Assembly (NCBI GenBank): GCA_036504815.1 | Contig: DASXUN010000015.1 | Coordinates: forward strand, 62,001 to 126,000 | From: Gemmatimonadaceae bacterium | GTDB lineage: Bacteria; Gemmatimonadota; Gemmatimonadetes; Gemmatimonadales; Gemmatimonadaceae | Direction: 5' to 3' | Length of the DNA stretch: 64,000 bases | Part shown: positions 1-9,380 of the stretch, piece by piece | How positions within the stretch are numbered: the first letter of the stretch is position 1 | How the letters are laid out: the number at the start of each line of letters is the position of its first letter | The notes under the pieces: generated by a model | What the model was told of the DNA's origin: nothing | Databases searched by the model: none | The model's input: the letters and a program-made list of their open reading frames with translations, nothing else | Translations under genes and position numbers: made by a program

Positions 1-297
1 CTCCTTGATCAGGTTGGCGTTGAACCCGCCGCACAGGCCGCGATTGGCCGTGATGAGCAGGACCACCGCGCGCCGCTCGGCGACGGGCTGCCGCAGGAGC
101 GGAAAACGCTCCGCCAACTCGGCATTGAAAAGGTTCGAGATGACGTCGCCGAGCGCCCGCGCGTACGGGCGCGTCGCCGCCACGCGGTCGGAGGACCGCT
201 TCAGCTTCGACGTCGCCACCATTTCCATGGTACGCGTGATCTTCCGCGTATTCTCCGTGGTCTTGATGCGCCCTACGAGTTCGCGTCCCTTGGCCAT
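1..297 (-). CDS. atpG: ATP synthase F1 gamma subunit, N-terminal part (cut by window edge)
   Basis: This is the N-terminal 99 residues of the central-stalk gamma subunit of F1Fo ATP synthase, which rotates inside the alpha/beta hexamer. It starts MAKGRELVGRIKTTENTRK, and the KITRTMEMVATSKLKR and ANRGLCGGFNANL stretches are hallmarks of the family. The ATG lies at 295-297 and the gene continues beyond base 1. It follows atpA on the same strand after a 47-base gap that holds a 7-bp tandem repeat, so it is probably co-transcribed with atpA. No atpH (delta) gene lies upstream of atpA; a SusD gene is there instead. Confidence 0.95.
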   Translation of the reverse strand, partial: MAKGRELVGRIKTTENTRKITRTMEMVATSKLKRSSDRVAATRPYARALGDVISNLFNAELAERFPLLRQPVAERRAVVLLITANRGLCGGFNANLIKE

Positions 298-303
298 GGA
301 TCA

Positions 304-338
304 GATGGTTGATGGCAGATGGCGGATGGCAGATGAAC
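304..338. repeat. 7-bp tandem repeat (GATGGCR) between atpA and atpG
   Basis: Five consecutive 7-bp units fill most of the atpA-atpG gap: GATGGTT, GATGGCA, GATGGCG, GATGGCA and GATGAAC. The same unit recurs as an inverted pair of arrays at 2082-2116 and 2142-2169. Its function is unknown. Confidence 0.8.
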
Positions 339-344
339 GGGTCA

Positions 345-1907
345 TCAGGCCAGGGACTTCTTGTACGCGTCGATCGCCTGCTTGAGCTGCGCCTCGATTT
401 CCTTCGACAGCACCTTCTCCTTGCGCAGCGCGTCGCCGACCTGCGGGAACTTCGCCGCCATGTAGGCGAGGAAGCCCGCCTCCCATTCGCGGACCTTGGC
501 CACCGGCACGTCGTCGATGTAGCCGTTGGTCACCGCGTAGATGATCATCACCTGCTGCTCGGCGGGCATCGGCCGGTACTGTCCCTGCTTGAGCACTTCC
601 ACCGTGCGGGCGCCGCGGTCGAGCTGGCGCTTGGTGGCGGCGTCGAGGTCCGACGCGAAGGCGGCGAACGCCTCGAGCTCACGGTACTGGGCCAGGTCGA
701 GGCGCAGGCGGCCGGCGACCGACCGCATCGCCTTGATCTGCGCCGAGCCGCCCACGCGCGACACCGAGATGCCGACGTTGATGGCGGGACGCACGCCCGA
801 GAAGAACAGGTCGGACTCGAGGAAGATCTGGCCGTCGGTGATGGAGATGACGTTCGTCGGGATGTACGCCGACACGTCGCCGGCCTGCGTCTCGATGATC
901 GGCAGCGCCGTCAGCGATCCGCCCGGGGCGAGGATGTGCACGCCGTCCACGACCTTCGGGTCGTTGGAAATCTTCGCGGCGCGCTCGAGCAGGCGGCTAT
1001 GGAGATAGAAGACGTCGCCCGGGTAGGCTTCACGGCCCGGCGGGCGGCGCAGCACGAGGGAGATCTGGCGGTAGGCCGCGGCCTGCTTCGACAGGTCGTC
1101 GTAGACCGCGAGCGTCGCCTTCCCCTCGTTGTACATGAAGTACTCGGCCATCGCCACGCCCGAGTAGGGGGCGATGTACTGCATCGGGGCCGGGTCGGAG
1201 GCCGTGGCCGCGACGACGATGGTGAACTCCATCGCGCCCGACTCCTTCAGCTTCTCCACCACGGAGGCGACGGTCGACGCCTTCTGGCCGATGGCCACGT
1301 AGACGCAGATGACGCCCTGCCCCTTCTGGTTGATGATCGTGTCGACCGCGACGGCGGTCTTGCCCGTGCCGCGGTCGCCGATGATGAGCTCGCGCTGGCC
1401 GCGGCCGATCGGGATCATCGAGTCGACGGCCTTGATGCCCGTCTGCAGCGGCTCCTTCACCGGCTGGCGGACGATGATGCCCGGGGCGATGGACTCGACC
1501 TTGCGCGTGTGCTTGGCATGGATCGGGCCGAGGCCGTCGATCGGACGGCCGAGCGGGTCGACGACGCGGCCGACGAGTTCGTGGCCGACCGGCACCTCGA
1601 GCACGCGGCCGGTCAGGCGCACTTCGTCGCCTTCCTTGATCTGCAGGTAGTCGCCGAGGACGACGGCGCCGATGTTGTCCTCTTCGAGGTTGAGCGCGAG
1701 GGCCGTGATGCGCTCGCCGGTGGCGACGGCGGTGATCTCGAGCATTTCGCCCGCCATCGCCTTCTTGAGGCCGTAGATGCGGGCGATGCCGTCCTTCACC
1801 TCGAGCACCGTGCCGATCTCTTCGACGTCGAGCTTGTTCAGGTCGGCGGCTTCGATTTCGCGAAGCAGGATGTCCTTGATCTCACCGGGGCGCAGCGACG
1901 TAGACAT
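345..1907 (-). CDS. atpA: ATP synthase F1 alpha subunit
   Basis: This is the non-catalytic nucleotide-binding alpha subunit of the F1 head of ATP synthase, 520 residues, a normal length. The Walker A motif GDRGTGKT lies at about residues 177-184, and the alpha-type stretch [19 protein letters not shown] follows. The frame is open further upstream, but the start [12 protein letters not shown] at 1905-1907 matches family N-termini and the added residues do not. The gene is followed by atpG on the same strand. Upstream lie about 170 non-coding bases and then the repeat and terminator behind the SusD gene, so the ATP synthase genes are split differently from the classical atpHAGDC order. Confidence 0.97.
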   Translation of the reverse strand: MSTSLRPGEIKDILLREIEAADLNKLDVEEIGTVLEVKDGIARIYGLKKAMAGEMLEITAVATGERITALALNLEEDNIGAVVLGDYLQIKEGDEVRLTGRVLEVPVGHELVGRVVDPLGRPIDGLGPIHAKHTRKVESIAPGIIVRQPVKEPLQTGIKAVDSMIPIGRGQRELIIGDRGTGKTAVAVDTIINQKGQGVICVYVAIGQKASTVASVVEKLKESGAMEFTIVVAATASDPAPMQYIAPYSGVAMAEYFMYNEGKATLAVYDDLSKQAAAYRQISLVLRRPPGREAYPGDVFYLHSRLLERAAKISNDPKVVDGVHILAPGGSLTALPIIETQAGDVSAYIPTNVISITDGQIFLESDLFFSGVRPAINVGISVSRVGGSAQIKAMRSVAGRLRLDLAQYRELEAFAAFASDLDAATKRQLDRGARTVEVLKQGQYRPMPAEQQVMIIYAVTNGYIDDVPVAKVREWEAGFLAYMAAKFPQVGDALRKEKVLSKEIEAQLKQAIDAYKKSLA

Positions 1908-2079
1908 ATCGAGTGCAGGGTGCAGGGGAAGAGTACAGGGTGTGGTGCGGGGTGCGGGAGAACCGGGGAGCCGGGGGCACACCCACTCGGCGTCGCCGCG
2001 AAGCGGGGCGCCGTTTTGGTACAGCTTGTGAAATTAGTCACATGCCCCCCATGACTTCAAGGAGTCATTTGGGGAGAAA

Positions 2080-2171
2080 GTGATGGCGGATGGCGGAAGG
2101 CGGAGGGCAGATGTGGCCCGAGGGACCCCAGCGCCCCCATCGGCCATCTGCCATCAGCCTTCCGCCATCAC
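2080..2171. repeat. Inverted pair of GATGGCR heptad arrays
   Basis: The segment 2082-2116 contains five 7-bp units (GATGGCG, GATGGCG, GAAGGCG, GAGGGCA, GATGTGG). The segment 2142-2169 contains four units of the same kind on the opposite strand. Together they could fold into a long imperfect hairpin in the gap between the SusD and atpA genes. The unit is shared with the array between atpA and atpG. Confidence 0.75.
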
Positions 2172-2180
2172 CGTCCCCCA

Positions 2181-2219
2181 CAAAAGACTTGCGGGGCACC
2201 CTTTCGGATGCCCCGCAAG
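2181..2219 (-). terminator. Rho-independent terminator behind the SusD gene
   Basis: An 11-bp perfect stem (CTTGCGGGGCA at 2188-2198 pairing with TGCCCCGCAAG at 2209-2219) is followed on the minus strand by TCTTTTG. It begins 23 bases after the SusD stop codon, so it should end the SusC-SusD transcript. Confidence 0.8.
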
Positions 2220-2241
2220 CGACGCGAACGAGCCGTCAGAA

Positions 2242-3741
2242 CTACTTATCCCACCACACGCGCGTGTTGAATGCGTCGGCGCCCTGGCGGGCGATGGCGG
2301 CGGCGAGCGCATCAGCGTTCACCGTCTGCTCGGTGGTGGCGTACATCATGCGGCGCGGAATGTAGCTGAGCGTCGACTTCGGCCCCGGCACGATGTTCGC
2401 CGGGATGCCCGTGCGGCGCCAGTCACTCCACGCTTCCTGACCCTGCGTGAAGAACGCGATCCACTTCTGCGTCAGGATCTGCGTCAGTCCCGCCGCGCCG
2501 CCCTGATAGGCGATCGCCGGCTGGGCGAGGTACGCCGCGGCCGCGGCCGCGCTGCCACCCCACTGCGTGATCGACGCCGTGACGCCGGCGTTGTAGTACG
2601 CCGCCGCCTGCCCGGCATTCAAGCCGCCGATGCCGCGGTTGGCCGCTTCGGCGAGGATGAAATTCTGCTCGGCAAACGTGACGAGGTACGTCGGCGTCGC
2701 CTTGCCCGCCGACGTGCCGTACGTGCCGTAAACCGTCTTGCCAGGATAGAAGATGGCGCCAATGCGCGAGGCGGCCGTCATGTAGCTGCTCGCCGACGCA
2801 TTGTCGAGCCCGTTCGGCTCACCAGCATACTTCGTCGGATCGGCCACCGTCGGCTGGGCGAAGATGGGGGTGCGCGGATCGTTGTTGGCGACCAGCACAT
2901 CCATCAGCGTCTTGCTCATCCGGTAGTCGTCACGCCCGGCGAAGTTGTTCGCCCACGGGTTGTTGAACTGATCGTCGCCCGGCCACGACAGCTTCGCGTT
3001 GTCGTCGTTCGACGTCATCAGCCCGCCCGATCCCGCGATGGCCGCCGCGATTTCCGCGGAGGCCTTCGCCGCATCCGCCTTCTGCAGGCGCATGGCAAGG
3101 CGCAGACGCAGCGCATTGGCGAACTTCTTCCACTTCGCCGCGCTCCCGCCGTAGATCGGGTCGCCGTTGCCGAGCCCAGTGCCGGCACCCATCGCCGCGC
3201 TGGCTTCGGTCAGCGTCTTCAGCATCCCATAGTAGATGTCCTTCTGGGCATCGTACTTGGGCTTGAGCGTCGTGCCGGCCGTCCCCTGCAGCGCCTCGCT
3301 GTAGGGGATGTCGCCGAACATGTCCGTCAGGGTCGCGAACATGAGCGACTGCATGACCCGGGCCGGACCCCAGATGTTCGGATCCTTCTTCGCCTGGCCC
3401 ACGGCGTAGACCTGCTGGTAGTCCATCAGGTCGCCGGTGTACGGGCCATTGAACCAGCCGTCCACCGTCGTGGAGCGATAGGCGTACCGGTCCTCGTCGA
3501 CGTACTGCGCCTGCGCGGTGTGCTGCGCCAGGAGCGAGACGCCCGAGTTCTGGTAGCCGGCGCCGCCGACGTAGCCGGTCGAGTTCGCGACTGCCTGGGT
3601 GAAGATCGTCCCCGCCGGCGGCGGGGTGTCGATCGAGGGGCTGTTCGGGTTCTTGTTCAGCCCCGTAAGGTCGGTCGAGCAGGCCGTGGTCGCGAAGGCG
3701 ACCGTGGCAAGCAGCGCGACCGAAAGCCGAGTGTTTTTCAT
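2242..3741 (-). CDS. SusD/RagB-family outer-membrane lipoprotein
   Basis: This is the surface lipoprotein partner of the SusC-like receptor that follows; such proteins lie over the TonB-dependent channel and help capture a ligand. It has 499 residues, typical of the family. The N-terminus MKNTRLSVALLATVAFA leads to a lipobox ending in Cys21 (TTACS), followed by LTGLNKNPNSP, a common start for mature SusD proteins. The start at 3739-3741 is preceded by GGGAGAA. It is 23 bases downstream of the SusC gene, with a strong terminator behind it, so the two form a two-gene operon. No glycosidase, peptidase or anti-sigma gene is adjacent, so the substrate cannot be inferred. Confidence 0.93.
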   Translation of the reverse strand: MKNTRLSVALLATVAFATTACSTDLTGLNKNPNSPSIDTPPPAGTIFTQAVANSTGYVGGAGYQNSGVSLLAQHTAQAQYVDEDRYAYRSTTVDGWFNGPYTGDLMDYQQVYAVGQAKKDPNIWGPARVMQSLMFATLTDMFGDIPYSEALQGTAGTTLKPKYDAQKDIYYGMLKTLTEASAAMGAGTGLGNGDPIYGGSAAKWKKFANALRLRLAMRLQKADAAKASAEIAAAIAGSGGLMTSNDDNAKLSWPGDDQFNNPWANNFAGRDDYRMSKTLMDVLVANNDPRTPIFAQPTVADPTKYAGEPNGLDNASASSYMTAASRIGAIFYPGKTVYGTYGTSAGKATPTYLVTFAEQNFILAEAANRGIGGLNAGQAAAYYNAGVTASITQWGGSAAAAAAYLAQPAIAYQGGAAGLTQILTQKWIAFFTQGQEAWSDWRRTGIPANIVPGPKSTLSYIPRRMMYATTEQTVNADALAAAIARQGADAFNTRVWWDK

Positions 3742-3764
3742 GATTCGGTTCTCCCGGTTGACGG

Positions 3765-6700
3765 TCACGGAGTGATGGTGACGTTGATGCCGATCGACTT
3801 GGTGGTCGGCAGCGCACCCATGTCAAAGCCCTGACCCGTGTTTCCAGAGCTCGTGGAGTTCTCCGGATCGTAGTTCGGGAACTTCGTCCACGTGTGCAGG
3901 TTGCGGCCCACGAGGGACAGGTTCAGCGCGGAAATCTTGAGGTTGGTCAGGTACTTGGCCGGAACGTCCCAGCCGAGGCGGGCGTCACGCAGCTTGACGA
4001 AGCCGGTGTTGTAGATGCCGTCCTCGATCGAGTAGAACCAGTTGTGGAAGTAGTCTTCCGACGTGACGTTGTCGGTGTTCGGCTTGCCCGACGCCTTGTC
4101 GATGCCGTCCACCACGATGCCCGGCTTGTTCCAGTCCTGCTCGCGGCCGCGCAGCGTCGAGGCCAGCACGCCCGCGTAGTTGCCGAACCAGTTGCCGGAC
4201 GAGAAGTTCTGGCCGCCCTGACGGATGTCGAGCAGGAAGCTGAACGTGTAGTTCTTGTAGCGGAACTCGTTGTTCACGCCGCCCGTCCAGTCGGGATTGA
4301 CGTTGCCCAGCTTGGTGTACTTGGACTGGCGAATCGGCAGGCCGCCCGACGTCAGGATCTTGCCCGTCGCCGAGTCGCGCTGCCAGGCACGGCCGTAGAT
4401 GCTGCCGTACGGCTGTCCCTTGCGCGCCTCGATGCGCGCGTTCCACTGGCTGACGAGGATGATGTTGTCCACGCCCTTCGCCAGGTCATCCACCTTGTTG
4501 CGGTTGCGCGTGTAGTTGAACGTCGTGCGCCACGAGAAGCCGTTGCGCAGGTCGAGCGTCTTGAGGGTCACCAGCGCCTCGATGCCCTTGTTGCTCATCT
4601 GGCCCGCGTTGATGAACGCCGAGCTGTAGCCGATCGCCGGCGCCATCGACATGGCGAAGATCTGGTCCTTCGTCTTCTTCTCGTAGTACGTCGCATCCAC
4701 GGTGAGCTTGTCATCGAACAGCGAGACTTCGATGCCGCCCTCGGAGCCGATGGTGCGCTCGGGCTTCAGGTTCGCGTTGGCCGAGGCATTCGGCAGCGTG
4801 AACAGCGTGCGGCCGCCGAACTTGGACGACGAACCCTGGAACGTCGTCTGCAGCTGGTACGCGCCCGCGTCGGCGCCCACCTGCGCGTAACCGCCGCGCA
4901 GCTTGGCGTAGCTGATCCATCCGCCCTTCGTGATGGCCGGGAAGAGGTCCGAGATCACGAGCGAGCCGTTGATCGACGGATAGAAGTACGAACTGTTCTC
5001 CTTCGGCAGCGTCGACGAGTAGTCGTTGCGCCCCGTCACTTCGACGGTGGCCACGCGGTTCCACGTCATGACGGCCGAGCCGTAGACCGAGTTCACGCCC
5101 GAGTGGAACTCGGAGTTGGTCGCGGTCGGCGTGACGCCGGAGTTGGACAGGTTGTAGATCTTCGGCACGACGATGTTGCTGGTGCCGTAATAATTGTTGT
5201 AGCTGTTGTTGCGGCGGATGTTGCCGCCCACGTTCGCCGTGACGTCGAGCCGGCCGAACGACTTGTTGGCCGTCAGCAACCCTTCGACGTTCGACTCCGA
5301 CGCGCGGTTGTTGTTGTTGGTGAACGCGCCGTTGCCGGCCGGGTCGGTGTGGTCGATCTGGCCCGCGGCGTAGTTCTCCGTCGCCGTGTAGCGGAAGAAG
5401 TCCTGGCCCATGCGGACCATGCCCTTCAGCCACGACGCCGCCTGGTAGTTCAGCGTCGTCTGCGCGATGACGCGGTCACGCGTGTCGAAGTTGTCGTTCT
5501 CGTACGCCTGCCAGAACGGATTGTTGTGGTAGTTCGTGTTCCAGTTGAACAGGCTGCCATCGGCGTTGTAGTACTTGCGGCGCAACGCCTCGATGTCGAC
5601 CTGGCGGCCGAACCACGAGAAGCCCATGAACGGATTGCCTTCCGCGTAGCCGACTTCCGGGCGGTTGAACGCCTGGTTCTGCACCACCTGCAGCGAGCCC
5701 GACACGTTGAACTTCTCGGTGACGGCCGCGGTGGCGGAGAGCGACGCGGCGAGCTTGGCGAGCGCCGAGTTCGGCACGATGCCCTTGACGTTGTCCTTCG
5801 TCAGCGACAGGCGGGCCGAGGTCTTGGAGCCGTTCGCGGTGACCGCGACGCTGTTCGAGACCGTCGTCCCCGTCTGGAAGAAGTCCTTCACGTTGTTCGA
5901 GTGCGCGACCCACGGCATCTTCGGACCGGTGAACTGGTCGATGAGCCGGCCGTCGAGCTTGGGACCCCACGACTCGTCCGCGCCGTCATTGACGCCGCTG
6001 CCCGCGCCGTCCACGTACGAGAACTCGCCGCCGAAGCCCTGGCCGTACGCGTTCTGGTACTTGGGCAGCACCGAGAAGACGTCGGCGGTGGCGTAGCTGC
6101 GGATCTGCACCTGCACGCCCTCGGCCGAGCCGCGGCCGGTCTTGGTCGTGATGACGACCGCGCCGTTCGACGCGCGCGAGCCGTACAGCGCCGCGGCGTT
6201 CGGGCCCTTGAGCACCGTGATGCTGGCGATGTCGTCGGGGTTCAGGTCGGAGATGGCGCTGCCGTAGTCACGGCCGCTGTACGCGCCGACGGTCGAGAAG
6301 CCCGCGTTCGAGACCGGGATGCCGTCGACAACGAAGAGCGGCTGGTTGTTGCCGGTGATCGAGCCGGCGCCGCGGATCACGATGCGGGTCGAGCCGCCGA
6401 ATGAACCGGTCGACTGGATCGCGAGACCCGAGGCCTTGCCGGACATCGCCGTGATCAGGTTCTGCTGGCGCGTCGCGGTGAGGCTCGTGTTGTCGAGCGC
6501 CTGCTGCGAAGTGCCAAGCGTCGACTTCTCGCGCTGCACGCTGAGCGCCGTCACCATCATGCCGGTGAGCTGCACGGCCTGCGCCTGCAGCGTGAAGTCC
6601 ACCGTCAGCGTGGTGCCGTTCAGGTCGATGTTGCTCTGCGCGCGCCGATACCCGATGCGGCGGGCGACAAGCACCGCCGGACCGCGGTTGCGGCTCGGAA

Positions 6701-6914
6701 CCGTGATGGTGTAGCGGCCATCTTCGCCCGTCTGGGCGCCGGCCTTGATCGCGTCAATGAAGACGCTGGTGCCGGCGAGGGGCGCGCCGGCTTCTGACAC
6801 CACACGTCCCTTGATGGTGGTGGACGCCTGGGCCTGCGCAACGGTGCTGACACCGAAGAGCATGCCCAGACCGACCACGCCCGCGAACCATGCGCGGGCC
6901 TGTCGGATGTTCAT
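3765..6914 (-). CDS. SusC/RagA-family TonB-dependent outer-membrane receptor
   Basis: This is an outer-membrane beta-barrel receptor of 1049 residues that imports a large substrate using TonB energy. It has a signal peptide ending near VAQAQ, then a carboxypeptidase-regulatory-like domain (about 30-115), then a plug domain with the SusC signature around IVIRGAGSITGNNQPLFVVD and a TVLKGPNAAALYGSRASNG stretch, then a long barrel. The ATG at 6912-6914 follows an ideal AGGAGG site. It ends SIGINVTITP rather than with an aromatic residue. No FecR/sigma signalling pair is next to it. It forms an operon with the SusD gene. The substrate is unknown. Confidence 0.95.
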   Translation of the reverse strand: MNIRQARAWFAGVVGLGMLFGVSTVAQAQASTTIKGRVVSEAGAPLAGTSVFIDAIKAGAQTGEDGRYTITVPSRNRGPAVLVARRIGYRRAQSNIDLNGTTLTVDFTLQAQAVQLTGMMVTALSVQREKSTLGTSQQALDNTSLTATRQQNLITAMSGKASGLAIQSTGSFGGSTRIVIRGAGSITGNNQPLFVVDGIPVSNAGFSTVGAYSGRDYGSAISDLNPDDIASITVLKGPNAAALYGSRASNGAVVITTKTGRGSAEGVQVQIRSYATADVFSVLPKYQNAYGQGFGGEFSYVDGAGSGVNDGADESWGPKLDGRLIDQFTGPKMPWVAHSNNVKDFFQTGTTVSNSVAVTANGSKTSARLSLTKDNVKGIVPNSALAKLAASLSATAAVTEKFNVSGSLQVVQNQAFNRPEVGYAEGNPFMGFSWFGRQVDIEALRRKYYNADGSLFNWNTNYHNNPFWQAYENDNFDTRDRVIAQTTLNYQAASWLKGMVRMGQDFFRYTATENYAAGQIDHTDPAGNGAFTNNNNRASESNVEGLLTANKSFGRLDVTANVGGNIRRNNSYNNYYGTSNIVVPKIYNLSNSGVTPTATNSEFHSGVNSVYGSAVMTWNRVATVEVTGRNDYSSTLPKENSSYFYPSINGSLVISDLFPAITKGGWISYAKLRGGYAQVGADAGAYQLQTTFQGSSSKFGGRTLFTLPNASANANLKPERTIGSEGGIEVSLFDDKLTVDATYYEKKTKDQIFAMSMAPAIGYSSAFINAGQMSNKGIEALVTLKTLDLRNGFSWRTTFNYTRNRNKVDDLAKGVDNIILVSQWNARIEARKGQPYGSIYGRAWQRDSATGKILTSGGLPIRQSKYTKLGNVNPDWTGGVNNEFRYKNYTFSFLLDIRQGGQNFSSGNWFGNYAGVLASTLRGREQDWNKPGIVVDGIDKASGKPNTDNVTSEDYFHNWFYSIEDGIYNTGFVKLRDARLGWDVPAKYLTNLKISALNLSLVGRNLHTWTKFPNYDPENSTSSGNTGQGFDMGALPTTKSIGINVTITP

Positions 6915-7121
6915 TCTGTATCCTCCTAAGAGAGGGGCGGAAAAAGGACGCATTACGCCTACAACCACAACAACCCCGCGAGACGCCACGGCGTCACCGA
7001 AAAGGGCTCCCGGATTTGCCGCAACCTCGTAATGGGTTATGGGTACTGAGTATGCGAACCGGCTCGCATTCCCGGACATCAGGGTACCCACGCCTATTCT
7101 GTAGGGTAGACCCTGACGGCG
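6915..7121. other. Non-coding gap upstream of the SusC gene
   Basis: This gap separates the SusC operon from the AraC-type regulator gene, both on the minus strand. It contains the strong ribosome-binding site of the SusC gene (about 6922-6929) and, near 7105-7132, a short direct repeat, TAGACCCTG, copied twice. No gene is seen. Confidence 0.5.
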
Positions 7122-7922
7122 CTAGACCCTGCTGCGCGACCGGCCCTGACAGAACCGCGTCAGCAGATCCCTCGTCCGGAGGCGGGTGAGCGACGCGGCC
7201 CGGATGCCCGCAACCCGCTGCGCCGTGCTGGCCAGGTGCGACGGCGAGGCGAAGCCGAGCACGGTGGCCACATCAGCCAGGTCATAACCGGGATTCTTCG
7301 CCAACTCGGCGGCGGCAATCAGCCGCACGAGGTCGATGACGCGCTTCAGGTTGGGCGCCCCGGCGGCCGCGAAGGCGCGGCTGAGGTGCTCACGCGTCAC
7401 GCCGAGCGTCTCGGCGATGGCCTCCGTGCGCACCGGACGGCCCCCGCCCGCAACCAGACAGTTCCACGCCGCCTGCTGCAGCGGGGTGTCGAGCCCCAGC
7501 GCGACATGCGCGTCCCGCAGTGCGGCGGCGAACCGCGTCGTGAAGGCCAGCGGCGCCATCAGTTCGCGCAGCGCGCCGTCGTCCACCCCCTCGATGAGCA
7601 GGTCGGCCATCTCGAGCGCGGCGCTGCGGCCCAGCACGCCGGCGTCGGCCAGCCGCGGGGCAACGAGCGCCACGAACGGGATGCTCGGGAACTCGCGGGC
7701 CATCGCGGCCGCGGCCCACGCGTCGTCGCCGCCGACTCCGAGGTCCACCACGACGGCATCCACGAGCGCGCCGCGCAGGGCGCTGTCGACGGCCTCAGCG
7801 GTGCGGACCAGCTGCAGCCGCGCGCGGCGGCGCGTGAAGGCGCGCCGCAGCAAGTCGCGGCTGCGATCGCGTGTGGTGTACGCCAGCACCGTGGGCAGGA
7901 AGACGGGCGCCGCGCCGGTCAT
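7122..7922 (-). CDS. AraC-type transcription regulator with receiver-like N-terminus
   Basis: This 266-residue protein has an N-terminal half that looks like a degenerate response-regulator fold (VLAYTTRDRSRDLLRRAF, VDAVVVDLGVGGDDAW). Its C-terminal half carries two helix-turn-helix units of AraC type: LGVTREHLSRAFAAAG and LADVATVLGFASPSHLA. It should bind DNA; the input signal is unknown. Its ATG overlaps the stop codon of the Nudix gene (ATGA), and the Nudix gene overlaps the MlaF-like gene in the same way, so the three are translationally coupled. A protein of similar layout is encoded at 61896-62789. Confidence 0.75.
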   Translation of the reverse strand: MTGAAPVFLPTVLAYTTRDRSRDLLRRAFTRRRARLQLVRTAEAVDSALRGALVDAVVVDLGVGGDDAWAAAAMAREFPSIPFVALVAPRLADAGVLGRSAALEMADLLIEGVDDGALRELMAPLAFTTRFAAALRDAHVALGLDTPLQQAAWNCLVAGGGRPVRTEAIAETLGVTREHLSRAFAAAGAPNLKRVIDLVRLIAAAELAKNPGYDLADVATVLGFASPSHLASTAQRVAGIRAASLTRLRTRDLLTRFCQGRSRSRV

Positions 7923-8368
7923 GCGTGCGGCTCCGATTCGAGCAGTGCCTTGGCGCGCGCCAGCACCGCCCGCGCATTCTCGTACGACACGAGCGCGACG
8001 GCTTCGTCGAAGCGGAGCCAGCGGCAGGCGGTGATCCCCTCGCGGCGCAACGGACGCGCGCGGTGGCTCTCGGCTTCAATCAGGTAGAAGTGGCAGATCT
8101 TGTGGACGACCCGGCCCCGAAACCGGAAGCTCCAGTCGATCACGTCGATGGGCGCCTTGAGCGCGACCGCCGACAGTCCCGTCTCCTCGCGCACCTCGCG
8201 CACCGCCGCCGCGTCGGGCGACTCGTCGGCCTCCAGGTGCCCCTTGGGAAAGCCCCAGTTCCGGTAGCTGTCGCGGATGAGCAGGAATCGCACGCCGTCG
8301 GGGGAACGGCGAAAGACGACGCCGCCGGCCGAGACTTCCTCTCGCGGCGCCCGCGGCTGGCGCTTCAC
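7919..8368 (-). CDS. Nudix hydrolase
   Basis: This is a small hydrolase (149 residues) of nucleoside-diphosphate-linked compounds. The Nudix box runs over residues 43-65 (GHLEADE, then REVREETGL), matching Gx5Ex7REUxEExGU. The opening SAGGVVFRR and the NWGFPKGH stretch resemble the MutT/Ap4A-hydrolase-like group. The start is a GTG overlapping the upstream gene's stop (GTGA), and its own stop overlaps the next ATG, so it sits in the middle of a tightly coupled three-gene unit. The exact substrate cannot be read from sequence. Confidence 0.9.
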   Translation of the reverse strand: MKRQPRAPREEVSAGGVVFRRSPDGVRFLLIRDSYRNWGFPKGHLEADESPDAAAVREVREETGLSAVALKAPIDVIDWSFRFRGRVVHKICHFYLIEAESHRARPLRREGITACRWLRFDEAVALVSYENARAVLARAKALLESEPHA

Positions 8369-9114
8369 GCGGCGCGTCCGGTGTCGAGGTCCGCGCGCCC
8401 TTCGATGAAGCCGCGAACGACCGGATCGGCGGTCTGCCGAATTTCCTCCACCGTCCCCACCTGTCGCACGCGTCCCTCGTGCAGCATCGCGATGCGCGAC
8501 GCCACCGCGTAGGCCGACTTCATGTCGTGCGTGATGACGATGGACGTGACCCCCAGCGTGCGCTGCGTGCGCAGCATCAGGTCATTGATCACGGCGCTCG
8601 TCACTGGATCGAGGCCGGTGGTCGGCTCGTCGTACAGCAGGTACTTGGGGCGAAGCGCGATGGCGCGCGCGATGCCGACGCGCTTGCGCATGCCGCCCGA
8701 GAGCTCGCTGGGCATGACCTCGGCCGCGTCGGGGAGGTCGACGAGCGCCAGCACCTCGCGCACCCGCGCGGCGATGTCGCGTCCGGTCAGGGCCTCCTGG
8801 CGGCGCAGCCCCATCGCGACGTTCTCCCCGACGGTGAGCGAATCGAAGAGCGCCGCGAATTGAAAGACATATCCGATCCTCGCGCGGAGGCGAAAGAGCG
8901 CCGGCCGGTCGAGGGTGGGAACCTCGAGCCCGTCCACGAAAACGGTCCCCTGGTCCGGCTCGAGCAGCCCCACGATGTGCTTGATCGCCACCGACTTTCC
9001 CGACCCGGAGTACCCGATGATCGCCACGGATTCGCCCTCGGGCACCTCGAGGGTGAAGCCCTTGAGCACTTGCTTGGCGCCGAAGGCCTTGTGGATGCCT
9101 TGGAGGGAGATCAC
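8365..9114 (-). CDS. ABC transporter ATP-binding protein, MlaF/Mkl-like
   Basis: This is the ATPase subunit of a lipid-type ABC transporter of the Mla family, 249 residues. Walker A is GYSGSGKS (34-41), the signature is LSGGM (138-142), followed by RKRVGIARA, and Walker B runs into YDEPTTGLDP. The FQFAALFDSLTVGENV stretch is characteristic of MlaF rather than of general importers. The start is a GTG at 9112-9114 without an obvious Shine-Dalgarno site. The usual permease (MlaE) and substrate-binding (MlaD) genes are not adjacent; it is instead coupled to a Nudix gene and a regulator gene. Confidence 0.85.
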   Translation of the reverse strand: MISLQGIHKAFGAKQVLKGFTLEVPEGESVAIIGYSGSGKSVAIKHIVGLLEPDQGTVFVDGLEVPTLDRPALFRLRARIGYVFQFAALFDSLTVGENVAMGLRRQEALTGRDIAARVREVLALVDLPDAAEVMPSELSGGMRKRVGIARAIALRPKYLLYDEPTTGLDPVTSAVINDLMLRTQRTLGVTSIVITHDMKSAYAVASRIAMLHEGRVRQVGTVEEIRQTADPVVRGFIEGRADLDTGRAA

Positions 9115-9380
9115 AAATAATCGAAGGAGGAGGGCGGGTGCGGGAGAATATGAAGCGCCACCCCATGTGCGGCGAGGGGCATTCGTCCGGTGCCTGACGC
9201 GAACATCGATCGCGGACGGCGATGCGGGATTCCCGTACGAAGCGGCGGACCTTCTCGGTCGCCGCGTCGTCCAGCGGCTGTACGCTTCTCGCTGGACGAC
9301 TGTCAGCGTTTGGCGTTCAAACTCGCCCCGTGCGCCCCCAAGAAAGGAGCGCGGCCGAGGAGCACAAGCTCTCCCGGCCG
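9115..9380. other. Non-coding gap upstream of the MlaF-like gene
   Basis: I see no convincing gene here. It lies between the MlaF-like gene and the repeat behind the sigma factor gene, both on the minus strand, so it probably contains the promoter of the MlaF operon. Confidence 0.5.

Noticed and set aside
309-2054. Long plus-strand open frame opposite atpA
   Set aside because: It is antisense to a certain gene, is extremely rich in Arg, Val, Asp and His, and is a by-product of high GC third positions. The same holds for the long frames opposite the SusD, SusC, TPR and RND genes.
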